This document shows, one piece after another, positions 1 to 8,009 of a DNA stretch of 25,402 nt; position 1 is the stretch's first letter, and every line of letters begins with the position of its first letter. Under the pieces are notes generated by a model. That model did no database searches. It was not told the origin of the DNA and worked only from the letters and a program-made list of their open reading frames with translations. The DNA is from Chromera velia (taxonomy: Eukaryota; Sar; Chromeraceae). The DNA lies in NCBI GenBank assembly GCA_018398765.1, contig JAHBMJ010001833.1:1-25402 (forward strand), given 5' to 3'. Both the position numbers and the translations under genes were made by a program.

Positions 1-181
1 AGGGAAAAAAAACAAAGTTTTCTGTCTCAGGTGCCAATGTTAACCCAATATAATCTCACACACTTATCCATTATACTTCTTTGTATAGTATTACTATGGT
101 TTTCCTAGTTTTTGAAAAAGTGGAACAAATTAATGCTCAGGGGATACGCGGAGCCATGCAGCCGGTCCGGAGCCGGACGCA

Positions 182-355
182 TGCATGCACGCGCACAATT
201 AATGCATGCGCGCCCGCGTGTATGCATGCATGTATTCAAACAAAATCATTAAAATTATGTATATATATATATATATATATATATGCATGCATGAATGCAT
301 CTTATGATGCAGATCGCGAGACGGGAATTTGATTCATCTGCATACTATATATATA
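182..355 (+). promoter_or_regulatory. Putative upstream regulatory region of the secreted-protein gene
   Basis: Seen: three perfect TGCATGCA octamers (182-189, 223-230, 284-291), a near match TGCATGCG (203-210), an (AT)n run at about 258-284 and a TATATATATA stretch at 346-355. All lie 200-380 bp upstream of the ATG at 561. Known: TGCATGCA is bound by an ApiAP2 factor family in apicomplexans. Inferred: this may be the promoter region, with the second AT run as a TATA-like element. The motifs could also just reflect a local alternating-purine microsatellite, since the surrounding DNA is generally rich in GCATGC. Confidence 0.35.
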
Positions 356-560
356 GACACACTGGGCGCTGCGGCTGGCTGGTTGCTGTAGTCTCTGCCC
401 TGTGAGAAGCTTTTTAAATCGTGTATAGAGGCCGGGTGCCCAACTTAACGTCTGACAGCAGTCATTCAGAAAGTTCCCTGCAGCTTGAAAGGCAACTTCT
501 CGATTGACATTCCATTTACACGCTCGAAAGCAGACCGTCCACATCAGTCATATATCGGCC

Positions 561-1358
561 ATGAGGATGGTTTCCCTTCTTGCGTCTGCGCTTTTTCTGT
601 CTTTGTCCTCCTCTGGAATCTGCCTGAAACTCCAGCGACAATTGCAGGCAGACCACGACTCCCTACTTTCTTTGCCTTCCATTGATGATCTGCGCAAGAC
701 AGCATCGGAACTCAGAGAGGTGTTTGTGAATGCACGAATCGCTACTACTGGGAAAGCTGACACCAAAAAAGGAGATGTTCATTTTCAGGAGATCAAAATG
801 AACTACGAGCAGTGGTGCATCGCCGTATTGCAACCGTTAACGCGGACAGTTCGTGACGGCAGGGTCACCATAGAGGGCCCTAGCACGGCAAAGGCAATGA
901 AAGTCGCGCTGTTCAGGGAATTTGAGCAGAGGAAGACTGTAGAAGAGATCGTCAACTCTCGGTTGGAGAACTTTGATGCCTACTGTGGGGATGCAAAGAA
1001 GTCTTCCCCAGAATGCGAAATTATAAGTGGTTTTCTTGGCAAGACAAATCTGCAGTCTTTTGAGGGGTGCTGGACGAATCTGTTGGATGAAGAAGGGGAG
1101 AGAGACAAAGCCGAAAATTTCCTCAAGGACCTTCACAACCTCGCAATGGCAGAAGCTGGCAAGCTGCCTCCCGCCCCTGTCGAAAAGAAGAAACAAAGCT
1201 CCAACATTGCAGCAAAACTGGCAAAGACGGTTGTTAAGACAGTGAACAAAGCCTTTAAACCAAAAGGATCAAAAACCTCTGCCCCAAAGAAGTCCAATGA
1301 GGACGTGTGGGCCACATTGGAGACGGATTTTCACCAGTTCATTAGAGAAAGGTCTTGA
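561..1358 (+). CDS. Secreted lysine-rich orphan protein, 265 aa, single exon
   Basis: I do not recognise the family. The frame is open from an in-frame TGA at 486-488. ATG 561 is the first ATG in frame, has G at -3, and directly begins a hydrophobic leader (residues about 4-20, rich in Leu/Ser/Ala, ending ...SSSGIC), so it is the preferred start. ATG 567 is an alternative. Cleavage is likely near residue 21-23, predicting entry to the secretory pathway. The mature part is hydrophilic and probably helical, with four cysteines (C86, C142, C152, C170) that could form two disulfides. A basic tail (about 209-245) contains an amphipathic-looking stretch at 216-233, IAAKLAKTVVKTVNKAFK. The protein ends at TGA 1356-1358. 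No membrane span is seen after the leader, and no intron is needed. Codon use and length support a real gene. Function is unknown; an exported effector or granule/matrix protein is only a guess. Confidence 0.75.
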   Translation: MRMVSLLASALFLSLSSSGICLKLQRQLQADHDSLLSLPSIDDLRKTASELREVFVNARIATTGKADTKKGDVHFQEIKMNYEQWCIAVLQPLTRTVRDGRVTIEGPSTAKAMKVALFREFEQRKTVEEIVNSRLENFDAYCGDAKKSSPECEIISGFLGKTNLQSFEGCWTNLLDEEGERDKAENFLKDLHNLAMAEAGKLPPAPVEKKKQSSNIAAKLAKTVVKTVNKAFKPKGSKTSAPKKSNEDVWATLETDFHQFIRERS

Positions 1359-1642
1359 AGCAATGACTCTCAAGCCACAAAAATCAGTGCTGAGTCTCAC
1401 TCAGGACAGGTCTCTAGACAGGTCTTGACGAGCGATGCTGCACAGGAAAATGAAGTATAAAAAGTGAAAAATGGGGAGACTGTCAGGCGCTTCTTGCCAT
1501 TACATTGTCAAGACAAACACTGACTGTGTTATCAGGTCAATGACGAATATCGATCGCACAATGACATATCCTGACTGAGTATCCCTCACCAGCTTTCACA
1601 CCTCACGAAAAACAATTTTGAAAACGGTGAATGAAAAAATTT

Positions 1643-1648
1643 AATAAA
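1643..1648 (+). terminator. Possible poly(A) signal AATAAA
   Basis: AATAAA lies 285 bp after the stop of the secreted-protein gene, in AT-rich DNA. The position is plausible for a 3' end, but the hexamer is common in AT-rich sequence. Confidence 0.3.
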
Positions 1649-1925
1649 AAGCCATCAGCCATGTGCAACTTAAGCAAGAAACAAATTATTAAATAGTGAA
1701 TGTTTTTATCTAGGTTTTCATCTTTTAATGGTTTGAAAAATTACACCATGACATGGAAAAGATCGAATTGGGCTGCTGCGTTGCCACTAAATACACTGCT
1801 AAGGCTTGGAAAAGGTGCACCTCAGAAAAGGTGCAAACCAAAAAGTTGCACCAGATGCACCTGATGCACCTGTTTTGCACCTGATTGAATGGAATTGGGT
1901 GAAAAGTGTCAGTGTCATGGCCATG

Positions 1926-2003
1926 CAACGCGCCGCGGCCCCGCTCCTGCGGCTCTCCGCGGCCCCAAACGCGCGTGTTGCCGGGCCGCGGTACGCGGGG
2001 AAC
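1926..2003. other. GC-rich island
   Basis: About 75 bases dense in CG dinucleotides, in an otherwise AT-leaning area. They contain several CCGCGG-type palindromes and lie just before the hairpin at 2020-2051. A similar pairing of GC-rich DNA and hairpin occurs near 19494-19680. Confidence 0.4.
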
Positions 2004-2019
2004 AAATTCAATCATATGC

Positions 2020-2051
2020 AGCCGATTTTTGAGATAAATTTAAAATCGGCT
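2020..2051. repeat. Hairpin AGCCGATTTT / AAAATCGGCT
   Basis: Ten-base perfect inverted repeat (2020-2029 and 2042-2051) with a 12-base loop. The same stem sequence recurs at 19494-19536. Confidence 0.6.
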
Positions 2052-2852
2052 ACATACAGAGGTCACTGAACGCACATTCGACAACGCATGCGCTGCATGA
2101 AATCAATTATAAGTCCATTGGAGCATGAGTACCTCTTCTCTTTGTAGCATGAGAACTGTTTTATAGGCTGCTTTATGCAACAGAAACGACTGCATGTACA
2201 CGCATAGCAACGCGGAGCAGACGAGGGTAAAAGGACTAGAACAACAGGTTTAAGTCAAGAAGCTGAGTAAGCAGACTGAGTCCGTTTACATAGCAATGGC
2301 ACAATGCCAAACGGTTTGCCGGGAGGAAAACAGCTTCCTCGACCTTTATTAGCAATTCGAGGATGAATGCTAATGCAGTGCTTCACGCAGATTCTTTTTT
2401 ATATGATGAAGAGAAGCAGAAACAGCACACATATGGGAACACGCATATGCGAAGGTACGTTAACACTCTCCCTCTCGGTTGTAAGTAAGGACTTTAAAAC
2501 CTGGTGCCGGGTGCTCTTTACGATTGGCAGACTCGATCTATCTTAGTCAGTAAGAGTACAATTAGTTTGATCATTCGATTTACTGCTTTGCCTTAGAGAG
2601 TGGAACCATTCGTCACTTCCGTCTGCTGATGGCTCGTCAAGTTTGCATGCTCACATACAGATCTGTATCTGACTTTCTGTTATGCCACGGCTTCTCGTTG
2701 CGTTTGGTACTTCCAGAGGGTTTGAAGTCCGTCTGTAGATGGAATTACAGCTTTCCTAGGGGCGTTCACCCCTTCGTTTGCGAGTCGTCAGTCATACCGG
2801 TCCTGTATACCGGTCACTGCAGTTAATCATTTTTCAATTTCATAAACTGGGG

Positions 2853-2910
2853 CCCTCTCTCCTCTTCTTTCTCCTCTTCTTCTTTCTCTTCTTCCTCTTT
2901 TTTGTCCTCC
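2853..2910 (+). repeat. Pyrimidine (TC-rich) tract
   Basis: Almost uninterrupted C/T run built of CTT, CTC and TTC units on the plus strand. Simple-sequence DNA; no coding meaning is assigned. Confidence 0.6.
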
Positions 2911-3616
2911 GTTGTCATTTTGTATGGGGGGGTAAGCTAGGGGGTGAGTGAAGAAGAGAGCTAGGGTATGACGGGGCTGGGCTCTGAGCCTTGAGATCAG
3001 GCCCTCACTTATCCTCACTTGCTTTTGCTCAGAGGAAAAATGCAAATTAAAAAAAGCTTTCTTTTATTTCATTCTTTCTTCTTTTTCTTTTTCATGAAAA
3101 TGCACCATTTGTGGGGGTTTTCTTCATGAGTTTGCTCCAAAGGGGCACCATGCAGTTTGAAGGTTTTATGGACTGTATAGGGACAGAACTGGACTACAGT
3201 GCAGCACGCAACCGGCGCCAAACATATTCAAATATTGGACAGGTGAAAAACGTTGCTTAAATTGAGAAAAGAAACCCAGAAAGAGACCGAAGTTATGAAA
3301 AAGTCAGAGACATATAGTTTTTAATTGTCATATTTTTTATTTTTGCTTTTTATCGCCTTTTCACTGATATTTCTAGTGATATTTTAAGTTGTTTCACATC
3401 ATAAAAATCAGTGTAGCAAATCTATATCATAAAAAGCTTTTAGGCCTTGATTGAGGCGCCTTTTAGCCGTTAGAAACACTAGAAATTAACCATAGAAACC
3501 TAGCTTTTATAGAGTAAACGGTGCATCTTATTTTGCACCTGTTTTGCACCTGATTTAAGGTGCAAACTTGTTTTTACACCAGCACCAGCACCTTATGCAC
3601 CTTTTCTCAGCCTTAA

Positions 3617-4357
3617 AAACCGCCGGCCAGGCGTTAAACTAGGCGTTAAACAAACTGACACCCAAAATGAAACCAGCAGGTCAATGATTGATTGAATAAC
3701 AACGGTATACAATCTTGTAATAATGACTTCAAGTCAGACTATATTCCTTTTTCTTTAATTAACTTCCTTCTTAAAAGTTTATAATATAAATCACATAAAA
3801 ATTAAAAATTAACGATTAAATTGTAAATAAATTTTCCCTTTTTCTTTAATTTTTCTTTAATAATAGACCTTGATAGCTAGATTGATTTTCATTTGTTGAA
3901 TCAAATTAGTATTAAGTGATTCTTATAGATTATATGAAGACTTATAGTATGACACTGCCCTTTGAGCAATCACATAGGCGATGACAGAGTGAAACCAGCC
4001 GGGTGCCAATGTCATACCATCACTCATACTCCGCTGCCGCACGTAGCCGTACGTATACAAAGCATATATAAGGGTACGTGTCACTATGTGTCGCACATGT
4101 ATGATATATCCGATCTTTCCAAAAATCTATCGTCTGCACATGCAACACATCTGTGCTCAATTTATATAATCGAACTTTCATCAGTCTTTCAAAGCAAAAC
4201 GTGGTTGAAACAATGTTTTATTTGATACGTTCTCTGAAATTCAGTTAAATTCAAATTGAATTCAATACTACCAGTACCGAAAAGACAACTTTAAAACTTA
4301 TACTACCGTTAAGACCTAGGGGTGGTTTCTATATATACATATATATTATATTTTCTT

Positions 4358-4395
<38 letters not shown>

Positions 4396-4485
4396 ATGTA
4401 ATAAAAATTTAAAAAAATAAGAATTTACGATAGTCCACCTTCTTATTTTCTCTGTATCTTTCATCTCTAGCTTCCATCCATGTCT
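3617..4485. other. AT-rich intergenic DNA without a recognisable gene
   Basis: Strongly AT-rich stretch with runs of TTTAAT and AAATTA and a TATA-like CATATATAAG near 4062-4071. A long (TA)n microsatellite occupies about 4362-4390. No frame here looks coding. Confidence 0.55.
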
Positions 4486-4490
4486 AGATC
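4486..4490. other. Target-site duplication of the copia element, left copy (AGATC)
   Basis: AGATC directly precedes the LTR start AGTCAGAATTCGGG. The same five bases follow the other LTR at 22733-22737. A 5-bp duplication is the usual size for copia elements and fixes the element ends. Confidence 0.85.
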
Positions 4491-5047
4491 AGTCAGAATT
4501 CGGGTTTGACCTCCAAAATAATTCTTTCCAAGGAATTCTAGGTCCTCTGTGAACTCCTAACCTCGCAGGATCCTACCGAGCGATTCCTAGCGACGTCTGG
4601 TAGTCTTGGGCTATGGTAACCTTCCCAGGCGCCCAGAATCTGTATCGCTATTGGAACGTTGCTTCTCAGTGTAGAGCCTACTCCTTCACTAGGATGAACT
4701 TATAGAGAATGCCTCCTATCCACATTAAAGCTCTTTCTGGTGGTCTTGTATGGTGCTGCTGTACAAAGAAACCACAGAGAGCAAAGTACACAGTACATCG
4801 ACACTAGGACTACCAGGTCTGCCTAGAATATTCACAACATATCCGTGCATCCTTCAACTCATAGACGTGTACGCGATCGAACCGATCGATCAAATTAATG
4901 CACACGGAATGCGCGCGGACATAAATGACTTGCTCATGCACTAAAGATACATTCACGTCATATATTGCACGGCGGCGTGCCCTAGTATGCAGAGCTAAGC
5001 GGGGGTGTGATCGTGAGCGAAAAGATATAGAGATGGAATCTCACACA
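4491..5047 (-). repeat. 3' LTR of the copia element
   Basis: Aligns along its whole length, by eye at roughly 90%, with 22194-22732. On the minus strand it starts TGTGTGAGATTCC and ends CCGAATTCTGACT. A segment around 4881-4896 with GATCGAACCGATCGATC is absent from the other LTR and explains most of the length difference. Most substitutions are transitions. A short plus-strand open frame at 4750-4944 lies within the LTR and is not considered a gene. Confidence 0.93.
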
Positions 5048-5056
5048 CCCCCTCCT
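5048..5056 (-). other. Polypurine tract of the copia element
   Basis: AGGAGGGGG on the minus strand, directly adjoining the 3' LTR start TGTGTG. This is the expected position and composition for the plus-strand DNA primer of an LTR retrotransposon. Confidence 0.8.
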
Positions 5057-6270
5057 GAACCCTACGAACCCGAAACACAACAACTCCATACACCCCCCTC
5101 GGGGAGAGGGGATAGGACAAGCTTCCTCCATTCCTTTATGATGAGTCTTGTTTCTGGACCAAGACACAGCATGTACACGCAGTCTTCTCTTTCCTCAACC
5201 GCGCCGTTTGCCGGTAGGAGGCGATCGACCGATCGACCTCTTGCGTACATATATAGACTCCTGTCTAACATGGTTCAGGCCTCCCTGAAACTCTGTCCTG
5301 CCTTTCTAGGAAACGATGCCACTGTCTGTATATGGCGGGAGCAGACAACAGAGAATAAAAAACAAAGCACCCGGGCCTTGCTCGAACGAATCCCCCAGCC
5401 ACCTAGGCTGGGTTCTCACTGACATATATATTCACGCATCTATGCAGTGAATTAATGCATTTATCTTTCAAGAGCCCTCCTCACTCTGACGAACAGAGAA
5501 GGAGGCAGACTGAAGGCCTCCCCGAATAAGGCTGTTGAAGGAAGGACTTTTTACATCCCTCCCCTGCCTTCGCAACTACATGCAGGGAAACCAACATGCT
5601 TCCAGATTAGGGATGCAAAAAGTAAAAGGATCCAAGCTCCGTTGATGAATTAGTGAAGCCACCCAGGCTCCACACCTTTTTTCCCCTTTTCCTTTGCCTC
5701 TGTGTAGTGATAAGGACAGACCTGTTCAAACCACGTACATGCTTCTCCTTTCCCATGCCTAACTACCTCTTGCTTTCCTGCCTGACTGCCGCATTCCGCA
5801 GTACATCTGCTGAAGTCCGCGGCCCTACCCTGCTAGAGCGCCCTCACGCTGGCCCCACCTTCATTCAACCATCCTGCATGCGGCTTTGCTAAGGAAGACA
5901 GAATGAGCGAGGGGAAAGCACGGGACTAACAGAAAAATAAGTTGCCTATCTACTCCGCTTCATTGGCTTCTACCCCCTCTGTTACCCCGCTTCTCTAACT
6001 GCTCCTTCCATGGTGGAGGGGCGGCAATCACAAACAGATAACAGAGAAGAAAAGCGCAGGTAAAAAGCAGAAACTGAAAACGAACAGAAAGCGCCATCAT
6101 CTCACGAATAAAACGATAACCAACTGCCTACCTGGGCCTTCTCTCCGTGCCAAACCGACAAAGATGCAGAGAGGCAGCTCCTGCTGCCACACATGCACAA
6201 ACACAAACATAACACACTCAGTCTGCCCCCCACGCCTTCACTCCTCTCTTTCCACCCCGTTGTCTGCGCC
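5057..6270 (-). other. Long 3' non-coding region of the copia element
   Basis: About 1.2 kb between the RNase H stop (6271) and the polypurine tract. I see no conserved domain and no convincing open frame on the minus strand. Plus-strand frames at 4925-5422 and 5653-5892 have biased, non-domain composition. A small inverted repeat CCCAGCC/GGCTGGG lies near 5396-5412. Copia elements usually have a much shorter stretch here, so a lost extra gene is possible but not shown. Confidence 0.6.
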
Positions 6271-6938
6271 TCATGCCAGCTCTCCTCCCGGGAGAGCGCA
6301 CTTCATGAGGACGTTGGCGATGTTCCTCTTGCGGGAGGTCCAGACCAGGTCGGCTCCGGCCGCTTTCAGCTCCTGCATGCACCAGGCTAAAACTCCCTGC
6401 ATCATGGAGTCAGTCTGGGCCTTCCCAGACCGGACCTGGTCGTGAAGGGGACCGGAGTCGGTGTAGATGATCACCTGGATCCTCTCCTTCTACCACATCT
6501 CCTTGAGAAGATGGAGGATCTCCACCAGCTTCTTCAAGAAAAACTCGAGACCGAGGGCTTCTCCCGAAGTCGATGACCCCACCCTCCTGGATGCTCGCTT
6601 GGTCGCCCACGCGATCCAATTGAGGAAAAGGCTAGAAGAAAAGGGCCTCCTTCTCATCACTAGCAGGGAGGAAACAGGAGTTAAAGACCCTGATGGCGTA
6701 CCCCAGATGCTAGCCCAGACGTGCCCCGTAGGTTGCCAGGATAAAAGCAGCATCGAAATACACGTGCACCGGGGTCCCCCCAAATCCCCTTGAAGATCCT
6801 CTTGTCGGGGTTTGCCTTCATCACCTCTAAAACTCGAACGACGGTCTTAAAAACTCTCTTTAAAGGCTTGCCAATGGTGAGGCTCTGAGCTACAGTATAT
6901 CCCCATACCATTCTTAGAGGGTTCATCCTCACCCCCCA
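6271..6938 (-). pseudogene. pol: Copia Pol: connection and RNase H domain (decayed)
   Basis: Role: degrades the RNA strand of the RNA-DNA hybrid during reverse transcription. In minus-strand order: a connection region (6932-6800, ...RVFKTVVRVLEVMK...); the first catalytic Asp in VYFDAAF (codon 6754-6752), in a different frame from its neighbours; the Glu of SSTSGEALGL (codon 6561-6559), preceded by WIAWATKRASRR like the copia WKSKRQ-type block; the second Asp in IIYTDSGPL (codon 6459-6457); and RNIANVLMK near the C-terminus, where the usual AD.LTK Asp is Asn (codon 6315-6313). At least two frameshifts and several stops interrupt it. The stop at 6271 is the end of Pol. Identification rests on these spaced motifs. 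Confidence 0.8.
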
Positions 6939-8005
6939 TTACAGTGTCCCCACTGTAGCCCGCAACGGCTTCTCGTAGGCCTTATCCACCTCCTCATCCT
7001 TTGACGGCTCTGCCGATTTCCCGTTGAGACCTTTCCAGGGCTTCTGGGGGCGCCGTTCCTTCAAAATCTCCCAGAGGAGAGCGGTGTTGGTGTTTTCTAA
7101 GTAAGAGGCCTGGGAGAGAATCACTTCTCTTGGTCCCAGCCTCTCAATGTCGATCCCAGAGAACTTTCGCTCAGAGCCCTGCCCGATGACATACACCGAG
7201 CCAAACCCCAACTCCTTGTTGAAGGTAGCCTGAAGCTTCCCATGCTCCTCTTTGCTGGCTCCCATCAGCAAGTCATCGATCCAGTTCATGATGACCGCTG
7301 TGGCGGGCTCTCCCTTCTTCCTTCTCACTGTAATCGCCGTGTCCACACCCCAAAAGCCGAATTTCTTGCAGACCCCCTCCAACTTGGCATCGAAGAGCTG
7401 CGCTGCACAGGGCAGCCCATAGAGACCCATCTCTATAAGATACATCTTCCCCTGCCTCAAACTTGCGGGTATCCTTCACGAGCTCTTCGTACCTCTCCTC
7501 AGGGACGTCCGGAAACGGGGATTCCTTGGGGTACTCGGGAAGGACCTTTGGGAGGGTTGCACCGACCCTCTCCTAGTTGTGGTCCTTCGACGTCAGGAAG
7601 GCAGCAGTAACGTCTGCCGCCCCCATCTCCATCTCCTGCGATACAATGAACAGAGCTACACAGTTGATACCCACCACCGAGGGGGTACCGACATATGTAT
7701 CGACGGACCTACCGTCGAGAAAGCCCTTCGCGAAAAAGTGACACTTTACCCATCGTCCTACTCCTTCCATGTGCATTGCCACCCCATTCCTACCACCACA
7801 CATACCTCCGCCTTCTTCATCTTCCTTCCCAAGACCCTGTTTCCCACGATGTTTACCAGCCATTCCTTGAGGGCCGCCACCCTGTGCATCCCAGAGTCTA
7901 TCTCCTCCTTTATTGTGGGAAGCTGAGTCAAGCCTTTCTTGAAGCGGCTCAATTTGTCCTTGTACATAGCCGCACCCATGAAGGTAAAGCCTGCACGCTT
8001 GCCCT
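6939..8005 (-). pseudogene. pol: Copia Pol: reverse transcriptase (RVT_2 type, decayed)
   Basis: Role: copies element RNA into DNA in cytoplasmic virus-like particles. Seen on the minus strand: an N-terminal region (about 7979-7780) ending in RVLGRKMKKAE; then CHFFAKGFLDGRSVDTY, matching the KARLVAKGF block; then AADVTAAFLT with the first catalytic Asp at codon 7614-7612; then YLIEMGLYGLPCAAQLFDAKL, the LYGLKQAPRAW-like block; then MNWIDDLLMG with the catalytic pair at 7277-7272. The usual YVDD is WIDD here. After that comes RKFSGIDIERL...ILSQASYLEN, the LGIEI and LSQ.KY blocks. At least two frameshifts divide it, between about 7758 and 7720 and around 7573-7460. Clearly copia, not functional as read. 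Confidence 0.88.
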
Positions 8006-8009
8006 GACC

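Larger units (their letters stand above)
1800..3616. mobile_element. Putative non-autonomous inverted-repeat DNA element with GGTGCA-rich ends (1.8 kb)
   Basis: The left end reads TAAGGCTTGGAAAAGGTGCA. The reverse complement of the right end reads TAAGGCTGAGAAAAGGTGCA, so 18 of 20 bases match as an inverted terminus. Behind each end sits a cluster of GGTGCA/TGCACC hexamers (about 1812-1886 and 3519-3600), including TTTTGCACCTGATT in the same orientation at both. Such subterminal hexamer clusters resemble transposase-binding arrays of hAT or other cut-and-paste elements. No transposase frame is seen inside; the longest open stretches (for example 2629-2826) look like chance. No clear target-site duplication flanks it, so the exact ends are uncertain. 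The interior holds a GC-rich island, a hairpin and a pyrimidine tract. Confidence 0.5.

Noticed and set aside
504-560. N-terminal extension of the secreted-protein frame starting at 504
   Set aside because: The codon at 504 is TTG, and the first ATG (561) directly begins a good signal peptide.
3962-4225. 87-codon plus-strand frame in AT-rich DNA
   Set aside because: No domain, no leader and no context; its length is within chance expectation.
4750-4944. Small conserved frame also found at 22456-22740 and mirrored at 23923-24207
   Set aside because: It repeats because it lies in the LTR; the two LTR versions differ by an indel and show no sign of coding constraint.
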